Shown piece after piece: positions 42,405 through 50,306 of a stretch of 64,000 nt of DNA (position 1 is its first letter; every line of letters begins with the position of its first letter). The position numbers and the translations under genes are program-made. The stretch comes from Akkermansiaceae bacterium UBA956 (lineage in GTDB: Bacteria; Verrucomicrobiota; Verrucomicrobiia; Verrucomicrobiales; Akkermansiaceae). The stretch spans positions 23,524 through 87,523 of the forward strand of contig DBCO01000002.1 in NCBI GenBank assembly GCA_002293145.1. The letters run 5' to 3'. A model generated the notes under the pieces. It saw nothing but the letters and a program-made list of their open reading frames with translations, was not told the DNA's origin and made no database searches.

Positions 42405-43118
42405 TCACTTCACCTCGCCCCAGATCGCTTGCATGAGCTTGTGGACCTCAGGCTCGGCTTGTTTGAGTTCGCCTGGGCTGAAGGGATAAAAATCGTTTGC
42501 GCCAAAATACGCTTCGGTCATTTCCGAAAAGAATTCCTTCTGATCCGTTAGACCATAGTGTCGGTGTTTTTGACCGGAATTATTCAGCACGGCTTCGTAC
42601 TTCCCGCTGTCGCAAAATTTTTTCCACGCGTCTAACACTCGTTTTTCCTCAAAGCCGAGGACCTGATCGTGGTAGGCGTGGGCGAGTTCATGAAGAATCA
42701 CCAGCGGCATGCGAACGTTTTCTTTCGGGTCGAGTAAATCGCTCGCCTGTGGAATGTGCACGCATTTTTCTAACTGCGCGCTGTAACCATTTTCGACCAA
42801 CCATGCACGACTCGGATGGTATTGCATCGACTGGAGCTTGCCGTGATCAAGATCCAGCTGAATGACGACTTTTTGCAATTTCTCCAAAGCAGCTTGCGGC
42901 ACAATCGCCACAATGTCCGTGAGCTTGGCATCGAGCAGATTTACCGCACGTGCGCCGATTTCCTGATTTTCTCCCGCGAGCAAGCGAGCATCGACGCGAA
43001 CTGTCCAGCCCTCGATGTTGCGTTCTTCGTGCTTGGTTGGTAAGGCTGGCACCTCGGCCAGAGCGATGGCGGCACTGGAAGAAAAAAGGATCAGTGCCAC
43101 ATGTTTCAGGAGAGTCAT
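42405..43118 (-). CDS. Exported zinc metallopeptidase-like protein
   Basis: The 237-residue product starts with a signal peptide (LLKHVALILFSSSAAIALAE, residues 3-22). The zinc-peptidase motif HExxH is seen as ILHELAHAYHD (H143, E144, H147), and a downstream acidic ligand is likely in FFSEMTEAYFGANDFYPF (E199 or E202), a gluzincin-like pattern. It is probably a periplasmic or secreted protease of an uncharacterised family. It is transcribed divergently from an SGNH hydrolase gene with 70 bases between the starts. Confidence 0.75.
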   Translation of the reverse strand: MTLLKHVALILFSSSAAIALAEVPALPTKHEERNIEGWTVRVDARLLAGENQEIGARAVNLLDAKLTDIVAIVPQAALEKLQKVVIQLDLDHGKLQSMQYHPSRAWLVENGYSAQLEKCVHIPQASDLLDPKENVRMPLVILHELAHAYHDQVLGFEEKRVLDAWKKFCDSGKYEAVLNNSGQKHRHYGLTDQKEFFSEMTEAYFGANDFYPFSPGELKQAEPEVHKLMQAIWGEVK

Positions 43119-43188
43119 GCTTCTATTTACTCGATCTCCATGGTGCTTTTATCGTGACTTCGAAGTTTTTGTTCGTAGAGTTCGCGAT

Positions 43189-43986
43189 ATGTCACGACTG
43201 ACGCGTTTTATCCTCATTCTTTTGCTGCTTTCACTGCGAAGCCATGCCGTAGATAGCGCCATACCTCAACGCATTTTATTCATCGGTAACAGCTATACGG
43301 GCTACAACAATTTGCCGTATTTGGTCGGTGAAATCATTGCCAGTAATGGCAGTGAAAAGCCACAGATCAAGTCATCCAACCCGGGTGGCAGGACGCTGGA
43401 AAATCATCTGAGCATTCGAGAAACGCTGACGTTGATCGACGAAGGAAACTGGCATTGGGTTGTCATCCAAGGCCACAGCATGGAGGCTGCGATGTCAGAA
43501 ATCAACGAAGTGACCCGTAAATCCTTTATGAGCAGTGGTCGTGCTCTCGCCGAACGAATTCGCAAAAGCAGTCCCAAAGCGCAGATTCTTTTTTATCAAA
43601 CCTGGGCGCGCCATGCCGACTATTGGAAAGACCAAACGGCTGATCGCAGCATCGGCAATTCCCCTAACGAAATGAGTGAGCGCATCCGCACATGGTATGA
43701 CAAGCAGCAAGAACAATGCGCCAATAGCTCTGTCGCACCCGTCGGCCAAGCTTGGACTTTATTTTATCAAGCTCATCCCGAGCAGGCCAAGGAATTGCAC
43801 ATCGCCGACAACTCACATCCGAGCTACCAGGGGTCCTATCTTGCCGCACTAGTGATCGCGCACAGCATGAATGCACTGGATGAAAAGCAGCGCATTTCGT
43901 ATCGCGGAAAACTCAGCGAACCAGAGACGAAAGGCTTACAAGACATTGCGAAAAAGGTATCTGCTGAGCGTACTAAGACCCGCTAA
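43189..43986 (+). CDS. Exported SGNH/GDSL-family hydrolase
   Basis: The ATG at 43189 gives 265 residues beginning MSRLTRFILILLLLSLRSHA, a signal peptide; the frame is open from 43015. Block I of the SGNH fold is ILFIGNSYTGYNNLP with nucleophile S35, and the catalytic Asp/His pair is in ADNSHPSYQGS (D207, H210). Members act as esterases or lipases; the substrate here, perhaps an acetylated carbohydrate, cannot be read. It is followed 48 bases later by purN. Confidence 0.8.
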   Translation: MSRLTRFILILLLLSLRSHAVDSAIPQRILFIGNSYTGYNNLPYLVGEIIASNGSEKPQIKSSNPGGRTLENHLSIRETLTLIDEGNWHWVVIQGHSMEAAMSEINEVTRKSFMSSGRALAERIRKSSPKAQILFYQTWARHADYWKDQTADRSIGNSPNEMSERIRTWYDKQQEQCANSSVAPVGQAWTLFYQAHPEQAKELHIADNSHPSYQGSYLAALVIAHSMNALDEKQRISYRGKLSEPETKGLQDIAKKVSAERTKTR

Positions 43987-44034
43987 ACGATATATTCTGT
44001 TGCAGCCACAGAGTCGTTACGCTAGCCTGTGCAC

Positions 44035-44664
44035 ATGCGCACCATTCGCTCTCATCGCAAGATTCGCTTGGGCATTCTCGGCTCAGGTTCTGGATCGAAC
44101 TTTCAAGCACTGCTTGATGCCATCGCCGCAGACACATTAAACGCAGAAGTTGCCTTGGTGCTAAGTGATGTTCCAAATGCAAAAATCTTGGATCGCGCAG
44201 GCCATGCGGGCATCCGTGCGGAGGTAATTGACTGTCGTGGATTTGCCAACAAGTTCCCTGACGAAGCACAAGCGGAGACAGCGCGCGCGCTGCAAGAGGC
44301 CGAGGTCGATCTGGTCTGCCTTGCGGGCTTTATGCGATTGATCAAAGCGCCCTTGCTCGCAGCTTTTCCCGAACGCGTGATCAACATTCACCCATCGCTC
44401 TTACCTGCCTTTCCGGGCCTTGAGGCATGGAAGCAAGCGCTCGATGCGGGTGTCACCGAGGCGGGCTGCACCGTGCATTACGTCGATGCAGGCATGGACA
44501 CCGGACCGCACATCATTCAGGCAAAAGTGCCTGTGCTGGAGGGAGATGACTACCCTTCTCTGCACGCGCGCATTCAGGTGGAAGAGCATCGCATTTATCC
44601 CCTCGCCGTGCAGATGGTAGCGGACAATTTTTCTTGTCAAACAGCTCTTTGTTCTACAAAGTAA
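44035..44664 (+). CDS. purN: Phosphoribosylglycinamide formyltransferase
   Basis: Third step of purine synthesis: transfer of a formyl group from 10-formyltetrahydrofolate to GAR. I choose the ATG at 44035 (209 residues); a GTG at 44029 is in frame. Visible are the phosphate-binding LGSGSGSNFQALLDAI, the catalytic NIHPSLLPAFPG and the DAGMDTGPHI motif with its aspartate. Length is normal for PurN. The 3' end overlaps the first CTTTG-N5-CAAAG palindrome, and a membrane protein gene begins 4 bases after the stop. Confidence 0.95.
   Translation: MRTIRSHRKIRLGILGSGSGSNFQALLDAIAADTLNAEVALVLSDVPNAKILDRAGHAGIRAEVIDCRGFANKFPDEAQAETARALQEAEVDLVCLAGFMRLIKAPLLAAFPERVINIHPSLLPAFPGLEAWKQALDAGVTEAGCTVHYVDAGMDTGPHIIQAKVPVLEGDDYPSLHARIQVEEHRIYPLAVQMVADNFSCQTALCSTK
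44647..44661. promoter_or_regulatory. Palindrome CTTTG-N5-CAAAG, site 1
   Basis: CTTTG-TTCTA-CAAAG lies inside the last codons of purN, with its centre 15 bases before the ATG of the membrane protein gene at 44669. It has the same half-sites and the same 5-base spacing as the two sites at 45609 and 45669. Confidence 0.55.
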
Positions 44665-44668
44665 GTGT

Positions 44669-45298
44669 ATGGATACAGCGCGGGAAGCAGCAGAGCAGTT
44701 GCGGATGATTCGCAATTTAATGGAGCGGGCAACGATTTTTCGCGCGCTCACCGGAGAAACGGCCCTAGTAGGAGGAGCGCTGGCGTGTCTCGCTGCGTGG
44801 GCTTCTGAGAAAAAAATGGGGCTCGCATGGGCGCAGTTTTGGCTCATCGGCCTTGCATTCGTCATCGGCTTTTACATTTTCCAGATGTGGCGCATCGCCC
44901 GCGCCAAAGATGGTGGCAAGATCTGGAACCAAAGCCTGAAATTGGTGCTTCGCTGCGCGCTGCCCTCACTCCTTGCTGGTGGCATCACCGGTCTACTCAT
45001 CGCAAAAGGAGCCCAACAAGGTCATCGTGAACTCGCCGCTTGCTTCTGGATCACCCATTACGGCATTGCCCTGCTAGCGATTCGTGAATTCGTGCCAAAG
45101 TCGATGGTCTGGCTCGGCTGGGCTTTTGTGATTTTCGGCGTCGTCGCCCTATGCACTTTCATGACTTCCGACATTGCCTTTCAAGTCATGCACAAGCTTA
45201 ATGGATCACGCCTGATGGCGCTCTCCTTTGGCGGTCTACATTTACTCTACGGCGCTCTGATCGTTACCACCAACCAGCGCGATTCCGCGAATGATTGA
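44669..45298 (+). CDS. Membrane protein paired with a winged-helix regulator
   Basis: The 209-residue product has a short cytoplasmic N-terminus (MDTAREAAEQLRMIRNLMERATIF) and about six membrane helices, among them AQFWLIGLAFVIGFYIFQMW, LVLRCALPSLLAGGITGLLI, MVWLGWAFVIFGVVALCTF and FGGLHLLYGALIVTT. I do not recognise a named family. Its end overlaps the winged-helix gene by 8 bases, so the two are co-translated. Similar membrane-protein/winged-helix pairs are known in many bacteria and are often autoregulated; a palindrome just upstream supports this. Confidence 0.75.
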   Translation: MDTAREAAEQLRMIRNLMERATIFRALTGETALVGGALACLAAWASEKKMGLAWAQFWLIGLAFVIGFYIFQMWRIARAKDGGKIWNQSLKLVLRCALPSLLAGGITGLLIAKGAQQGHRELAACFWITHYGIALLAIREFVPKSMVWLGWAFVIFGVVALCTFMTSDIAFQVMHKLNGSRLMALSFGGLHLLYGALIVTTNQRDSAND

Positions 45299-45590
45299 TT
45301 TTTCTAAGCTCGATAAAACCATTCACGAGAAAGGCCGACTGTCCATCATGACGCTGCTTGCTTCTCGCGCTGAACCGTGGTCATTTCAGGATCTGAAATG
45401 CCAGCTCGATATGAGTGACGGAAATCTGATCACCCACCTGCGCACCCTCGATGCCGCTGGTTATTTGCAAAATGAAAAGCTCACCGGTGATGGCCGCCCG
45501 CAGACAAATTACTGGCTCTCCAAACCCGGCAAAAAGGCCTTCGATAGTTACCTCTCGATCCTTGAGGAAATTCTCAACATCGGGCGTTGA
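45291..45590 (+). CDS. Winged-helix DNA-binding regulator
   Basis: The 99-residue product is essentially one winged helix domain: KTIHEKGRLSIMTLLASRAE, SFQDLKCQLDMSDGNLITHL with recognition helix SDGNLITHLRTLDAAGYL, and the wing KLTGDGRPQTNYWLSKPGKK, ending in a helix that probably dimerises. It resembles the small ArsR/MarR-like regulators with no separate effector domain, so the signal may come from its membrane partner. It overlaps that partner by 8 bases and is followed by two more CTTTG-N5-CAAAG sites, the likely operators. Confidence 0.88.
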   Translation: MIDFSKLDKTIHEKGRLSIMTLLASRAEPWSFQDLKCQLDMSDGNLITHLRTLDAAGYLQNEKLTGDGRPQTNYWLSKPGKKAFDSYLSILEEILNIGR

Positions 45591-45608
45591 TTTTTCTTGC
45601 TAATTTCA

Positions 45609-45623
45609 CTTTGCAATGCAAAG
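45609..45623. promoter_or_regulatory. Palindrome CTTTG-N5-CAAAG, site 2
   Basis: CTTTG-CAATG-CAAAG, extended by one outer pair to ACTTTGCAATGCAAAGT. It lies 18 bases after the winged-helix gene and 60 bases (centre to centre) before site 3. Confidence 0.6.
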
Positions 45624-45668
45624 TTAAAACCGCGTGCACGATATTGCGCGCTTTTTTTGAACCAATTA

Positions 45669-45683
45669 CTTTGCCAAACAAAG
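45669..45683. promoter_or_regulatory. Palindrome CTTTG-N5-CAAAG, site 3
   Basis: CTTTG-CCAAA-CAAAG ends one base before the ATG of the IspH-like gene at 45685, where a bound protein would obstruct translation start or transcription of that gene. Confidence 0.6.
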
Positions 45684-45684
45684 C

Positions 45685-46551
45685 ATGAAAACAAACCGCA
45701 ACCCCATCGAGCTTTTGCAGCCCTCAGGCATGAGCACCACGCAATTTCAGGATCTGCAAAAAATCCTCCACCTCAGTCGCGACCATCGCATCTGGTCATG
45801 GCATCCATTATCACCCAATCCCCTCCTCCAACTGAGTTTCGAAGACGCCGGCCTAAGCTCGCATCCACAAGATCTTCGACAAGACTCTATGATAATAATC
45901 CCCCCATTCGGCGCAGCACTCAGCTACCGCAAGGCATGGAAAAATCAGCACCGAACCGTATTCGATCTGTCCACCCCCGAAGTCCGACGCGCCCAGAGCA
46001 CCCTTGCCCTGCTCAAATTTGAAGGCGCCGAACTCCTCGTCATCGGCCGCAAAAACGATCCCGAAGTGCAAGTGCATCTCATTGATCACCCTCGCGCCCG
46101 GGTCATCGAAAATGCCGAAGATGCGGTGCGCATTCCTTTTGCACCCGCCTTCAATCTCATTTGCCAAACCAGTCATTGCCCACAATTGGCTCGCCATCTC
46201 ACCGCAGTGATTCAAGGTCGCCACCGCGATAGTAAGGTTACCTTTCTCGACACTTCCAGCACCCAGGAAAATCTCCGCCGGGCTGCACTGACGCAGATCG
46301 TTCAAGCAGGTTGTCGTCCCGATCTCTTGCTTGTATTTGGCCATGCACACAGCGCCGAGATGCTCCTCCATGCGGCAACTGAGCATCGCCTAAACGCCAT
46401 GCGCATCGGTCATAAAAACCTGCCACGCAGCTTACCCAACCATGCTCGCATCACCATGATCGCCTGTGATGATGTCACCCCCCAAGAGTGCACCTCGCAG
46501 ATAAGCACTCTCGAATATATTCGCGTGCAGAACGACCCATACGCGGCCTAA
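45685..46551 (+). CDS. IspH (LytB)-fold protein lacking the iron-sulfur cysteines
   Basis: The 288-residue product aligns along its length with IspH, the 4Fe-4S enzyme that makes IPP and DMAPP: residues 67-77 with the DGAILIFSAHG region, TVFDLSTPEV (91-100) with TVFDATCPLV, LLVIGRKNDPEV (117-128) with ILIGHAGHPEV, NLICQTSHC with FMTQTTLS, LLLVFGHAHSAEMLL with VLVVGSKNSSNSNRL, and ITMIACDDVTPQE with GVTAGASAPD. All three cluster cysteines are gone (the N-terminal one has no counterpart, then T97 and F187), as are the SSN and AHG motifs; E127 remains. It is predicted to be a pseudoenzyme or to do other chemistry. The start is one base after a palindrome. Confidence 0.72.
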   Translation: MKTNRNPIELLQPSGMSTTQFQDLQKILHLSRDHRIWSWHPLSPNPLLQLSFEDAGLSSHPQDLRQDSMIIIPPFGAALSYRKAWKNQHRTVFDLSTPEVRRAQSTLALLKFEGAELLVIGRKNDPEVQVHLIDHPRARVIENAEDAVRIPFAPAFNLICQTSHCPQLARHLTAVIQGRHRDSKVTFLDTSSTQENLRRAALTQIVQAGCRPDLLLVFGHAHSAEMLLHAATEHRLNAMRIGHKNLPRSLPNHARITMIACDDVTPQECTSQISTLEYIRVQNDPYAA

Positions 46552-46559
46552 CAAAAAAA

Positions 46560-47540
46560 TCACAAGCCCGCCAACTGCGCCTTGCGCAATTCTTCTCGAA
46601 TCATTACCTCGCAAAGTTCGATTTGCTTCGCTCTGCGCACTCTTGCCTCACTAGCGATCTGCTCTAAAGTATCGATGTCATAAAGATACACCTCCTCAAT
46701 CTCCGCCACCGCAGGATCAATGTCGCGCGGCACTGCGATGTCGATAAAAAACAATGGCCGATACTTGCGCTTGCGGCGCACTGCTTCCACATCGGCTTTC
46801 TGCACAATCACGTGCGGTGCCCCCGTCGATCCGATGACCACATCCACTTGCTCAAGCACCAGTTGCCAGTCATCAAAACGCACGGCCTGGGCATTCATTT
46901 GTTGCGCGAGATCCAGAGCCCGATCGTACGAGCGATTCGCCACAAAAATGCTGTGAGCCCCCCGTGATTGCAGGCTTTGCGCGGTGACACGACTCATCTC
47001 GCCCGCACCCAAGATCATCACCTTGCTGTCCTTGAGATGACCAAAAATTTTCTCCGCAAGATCCACCGCAACGTTGCCGATCGATGTCGCACCTTCCTGA
47101 ATCCCGGTCTCCGTGCGGACTTTTTTCCCTACCGAAAATGATTTCTGAAATAATCGATTCAGCACTCCCCCTGTCACCCCAGCTTCAAGGGCCGCTTGAT
47201 ACGCATTTTTCACCTGACCAAAAATCTCCGTTTCACCGAGAACCATCGAGTCAAGACCACTCGCCACGCGACACAAATGCACCGCCGCATCAATGCGCAT
47301 GCTATGATAACAATGCTCCTTGCCACCGAGAATTTCTTGCAATTTCGCAATCGCCTGCGTGTCGCCCGCTACGTAAATCTCTGTGCGATTGCAAGTCGAG
47401 ACAACCACAACTTCTTCCACACCCAGCTGATCTCTCAAATCGCGCGCAGCCTCGCCCAATTTCGACGGTGCAACAGCAAACAACTCACGCACCTCAACAG
47501 GTGCAGTCCGATGATTCAGTCCTACACAAATCAATTCCAT
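46560..47540 (-). CDS. hemA: Glutamyl-tRNA reductase, short form
   Basis: First committed enzyme of C5-pathway haem synthesis; it reduces glutamyl-tRNA to glutamate-1-semialdehyde with NADPH. The ATG at 47540 gives 326 residues; a GTG one codon earlier is possible. Visible are GLNHRTAPVEVRE, the catalytic cysteine C50 in STCNRTEIY, GLDSMVLGETEIFGQVK and the NADPH site MILGAGEMSRVTA. Typical enzymes have about 420 residues; this one stops after the start of the spinal helix and lacks most of the C-terminal dimerisation domain. Its ATG shares one base with the stop of the HemX/CcsA-like gene (TGATG). Confidence 0.93.
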   Translation of the reverse strand: MELICVGLNHRTAPVEVRELFAVAPSKLGEAARDLRDQLGVEEVVVVSTCNRTEIYVAGDTQAIAKLQEILGGKEHCYHSMRIDAAVHLCRVASGLDSMVLGETEIFGQVKNAYQAALEAGVTGGVLNRLFQKSFSVGKKVRTETGIQEGATSIGNVAVDLAEKIFGHLKDSKVMILGAGEMSRVTAQSLQSRGAHSIFVANRSYDRALDLAQQMNAQAVRFDDWQLVLEQVDVVIGSTGAPHVIVQKADVEAVRRKRKYRPLFFIDIAVPRDIDPAVAEIEEVYLYDIDTLEQIASEARVRRAKQIELCEVMIREELRKAQLAGL

Positions 47541-48304
47541 CACACTGCAAAAAACACCCCGAAGGACAACAAAAATAAAACCACCACCACCATTGAGAGC
47601 TTACGCCCCGTAATGCCCCTCCACTGCTGCACCAGCAACAGTCCTCCATACAAAAGCCACACGACCACAGCCGCGATAAAATGCGACCAGCCCCCGCGAT
47701 GTGGCATCATGAATCCCCCAACAATCCCCACCGTCAACAAACCAAAACCAATCCACAACAAGCGCTTCACCGAGGCTAACAACTCGCGCACAGGCGGCAA
47801 ATCACGAAACAAGCCCGAGCGCAAATGATGCTCCTTCAGCTGATGGTCTAACACCAAAAACATCACCCCCGTCACCGCGGCCAACGCAAAGGCTCCATAG
47901 GCCAATACAGAAACAGCAGCGTGTGCCTCACGCCAAGCATCCACACCTGCGACCCGCTCGGGAGATTGAGTCATCACTCCAGGCCACAATGCCAAGACCT
48001 GAAAAACAACCACCACAGGTGCTGTGAATAAACCCACAAGAGACAAGCGATAGGAGCGACCAACAATCAAGTAGAACAAGGTCAGAGCCCAGGCCAAGAA
48101 CACCAGAACTTCCCCCAGATCACGCAGCGGACAAGCACCGCGCGCCTCACCTCGAAGGTCCAGAAAAACCAACTGTGCCGCGAAGGCCCCCGCGATTAAG
48201 CCCAATGTCCATCGCGTGCGCAGCCCTCGATGTACCGTGACGGCACCCCACAACGCTCCCGCAAGAGCAAGCAAGGTTGATATCATCAATACAGTTCGGT
48301 CCAT
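47540..48304 (-). CDS. HemX/CcsA-like cytochrome c assembly membrane protein
   Basis: The 254-residue product from the ATG at 48304 (a start at 48331 is possible) has about eight membrane helices and belongs to the CcsA/HemX haem-handling family. A histidine in WREAHAAVSVLAYGAFALAAVTG matches the conserved one before the core helices, and another lies in GGWSHFIAAVVVW; the tryptophan-rich WWD motif of full CcsA is not evident, which favours HemX. It overlaps hemA by one base, so it probably aids haem synthesis or delivery, relevant to the multihaem cytochrome in this window. Confidence 0.8.
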   Translation of the reverse strand: MDRTVLMISTLLALAGALWGAVTVHRGLRTRWTLGLIAGAFAAQLVFLDLRGEARGACPLRDLGEVLVFLAWALTLFYLIVGRSYRLSLVGLFTAPVVVVFQVLALWPGVMTQSPERVAGVDAWREAHAAVSVLAYGAFALAAVTGVMFLVLDHQLKEHHLRSGLFRDLPPVRELLASVKRLLWIGFGLLTVGIVGGFMMPHRGGWSHFIAAVVVWLLYGGLLLVQQWRGITGRKLSMVVVVLFLLSFGVFFAV

Positions 48305-48419
48305 GACGAGCCATACATGCACTGCAATCATCCACTACGCAAGTCTGAATCCCCATTTCATGTCAGCAACCAAAAATCAAACGGAGCGCGGACTTCATTC
48401 CGTAACAAATTTTAATCAC

Positions 48420-48450
48420 AAAAAAAGGGCGACCTTTCGGCCGCCCTTGA
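48420..48450 (-). terminator. Terminator of the MFS transporter gene
   Basis: AAGGGCG (48425-48431) and CGCCCTT (48442-48448), extended by ACC/GGC pairing, form a hairpin that reads on the minus strand into TTTTTTTGTG. It lies 20 bases after the transporter stop codon. Confidence 0.85.
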
Positions 48451-48470
48451 GAAAAAATAGATGAATGAGA

Positions 48471-50054
48471 TTATGCCTTACTGGCCTCTTCCACTGAAAG
48501 AGGACGGTAGCCACCAATACTCTTGAAGTAGAACAACAACAACAAGTAAATCACCGCCATTGCCAATGGAATGTAGGAGTCTGCTTTCAGCGTGCGACGG
48601 TCGCCCAACTGGTCAGCAGCCACAACAGCTTTTTGCGCATCTGTTTTTTCCGTGGCTTCTTTTGCCGCAGCAAGCTTCGCACCGTCAAGACCGTAGGCTG
48701 CTGACGACTCAAGATTGAGGAATTTTGATGGCTTTTCTGCTTTGTATTCAGCATAAAGAGCTGGATTAGCTTTCTCGAGTTCTTCACCCGTGAAACGGTC
48801 TTTTCCATAGCCAAGACCGGGAGTTCCAATCAAGCCAGCGGAAAGCATACCGATGCCACCCATGATCGACATCGCGACTGCTCCTGTTTGTGGGTAGCGG
48901 TCACCGACAACAGCCAACATCGTTGGCCAGAAGAAGGTTTTACCGATGGCGTAAATGCCAAGAGCTACAAGAGCCATACCGAAGGTTTGCATACCGCTGG
49001 CAAGGTTTAAGCCAATGTAAGCAATGACAGAGCAAGCAAGAAGCAGACCAATCGGCGAAAGCTTGAGCTTGGTTTCGATAAAGTGAGCGCAGAAACGCAG
49101 ACCAAACATAATGAGCGATGTCCAGATGAAGAGGAATTTACCTTGCTCCGAAGTGAAGAGGTTTCCGGTGATGTTTTGAATCCAACCGTCCGTGCCAAGT
49201 TCTACGGCGCCGACCAATGCATGCGTCACGAAAAGAACAGATAGAACGATCGAACCAATCGAGAAACGAGTAGCTACAGAGATGGCAATCAGCAATACAC
49301 CACCAATCACATAACCGACTGTGGCGGCATTGTCAGGCAGTTTGCCTTTGAGAATGTCTCCGAAGAACAATGCGAGCAAATAGCAAGCAACTAGAGCACC
49401 AAGAATGCCCACAGCTTTGAACATCGATACAAAACTGGTGCCTTTTTCAGCAGCTTCCGATTGAGGGAACTTCTGCTTCATGAACATCAATCCATAAATC
49501 ACAGTCGGAACAAGATAGAGCGAAAGCTGGATCTTCCAGCCGAGAGCCATTTTGTCATCAAGAACCCAACCGATAGCCGAGCCGATGATCATTCCAAGCG
49601 GCCAACTGGCGTGCAAGATATTCAGATAGTGGGTACGTTGTGTCGGGAACAAAGTGGAAACAAGAGGATTTGCGACCGCTTCCAAAGTGCCGTTGGCAAA
49701 AGCAAAAAGGAACATGCCCCAGAAGAGGAAATTGTAAGCATTCTCAGGAGTGCTCGCACCAAAGGTAACAAACGCTGAGAGCACGTGGAAAATCAGCGCC
49801 AATGCCACCAATTTGCCGTAACCGATTTTGTCGACGACAAGACCACCGAGAATGATGCCGAAGCAGAAACCGGAGAAACCAGCACCACCAATGGCACCGA
49901 GTTGTGTTGCCGTGAAGGAGAAGTCCTTACCCCAGTTGTCAAAGATTCCGCCGCGAATGGCGAAACCGACACCTGCGGCGAGAATCGCCATAAATCCCGC
50001 CCAAAGCAATCGCTTGGCATTGGGCGCCGTCGTTATAGTTGATGAGTTACTCAT
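48471..50054 (-). CDS. Major facilitator superfamily transporter, sugar type
   Basis: The 527-residue product has about twelve membrane helices of the MFS fold, starting LLWAGFMAILAAGVGFAIRGG. The loop after helix 2 reads VDKIGYGKL, a variant of the MFS GxxxDRxGRR motif. A long hydrophilic insertion near the C-terminus (DRFTGEELEKANPALYAEYK and following, about 90 residues) precedes the last helix. Substrate is probably a sugar or sugar derivative, inferred from overall resemblance only. It has its own terminator and is divergent from the ATP synthase operon. Confidence 0.85.
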   Translation of the reverse strand: MSNSSTITTAPNAKRLLWAGFMAILAAGVGFAIRGGIFDNWGKDFSFTATQLGAIGGAGFSGFCFGIILGGLVVDKIGYGKLVALALIFHVLSAFVTFGASTPENAYNFLFWGMFLFAFANGTLEAVANPLVSTLFPTQRTHYLNILHASWPLGMIIGSAIGWVLDDKMALGWKIQLSLYLVPTVIYGLMFMKQKFPQSEAAEKGTSFVSMFKAVGILGALVACYLLALFFGDILKGKLPDNAATVGYVIGGVLLIAISVATRFSIGSIVLSVLFVTHALVGAVELGTDGWIQNITGNLFTSEQGKFLFIWTSLIMFGLRFCAHFIETKLKLSPIGLLLACSVIAYIGLNLASGMQTFGMALVALGIYAIGKTFFWPTMLAVVGDRYPQTGAVAMSIMGGIGMLSAGLIGTPGLGYGKDRFTGEELEKANPALYAEYKAEKPSKFLNLESSAAYGLDGAKLAAAKEATEKTDAQKAVVAADQLGDRRTLKADSYIPLAMAVIYLLLLFYFKSIGGYRPLSVEEASKA

Positions 50055-50250
50055 GTAGGTATTGTGTGTTTTTAGCTGGGGGAGCGCTATTCATAGAGAA
50101 AGCGAATCGGCATGACAAGGATTCATTTGCTTCACTGTGCATTTTTTCCCAAAAAACTCTTTCATTCACCAATCCTAACAATCTCCAGACCGAAAAAACG
50201 CAATAAATACAAGATCTCCGTGAGCTTGTGAAATTTTTCACAAATAAGAC

Positions 50251-50278
50251 TTGTCAATTTTGCAAGAAATTGTCTAAA
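50251..50278 (+). promoter_or_regulatory. Possible promoter of the ATP synthase operon
   Basis: TTGTCA (50251-50256) and TCTAAA (50273-50278) are separated by 16 bases and lie 29 bases before the atpB ATG. This is the best sigma-70-like match in the 250-base gap; it is not proven. Confidence 0.4.
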
Positions 50279-50306
50279 CATTCGCACCCAATTTCCATTT
50301 TTCCCA

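Noticed and set aside
44029..44664. GTG at 44029 as the purN start
   Set aside because: The ATG two codons later is equally placed and family N-termini do not need the extra residues; kept only as an alternative.
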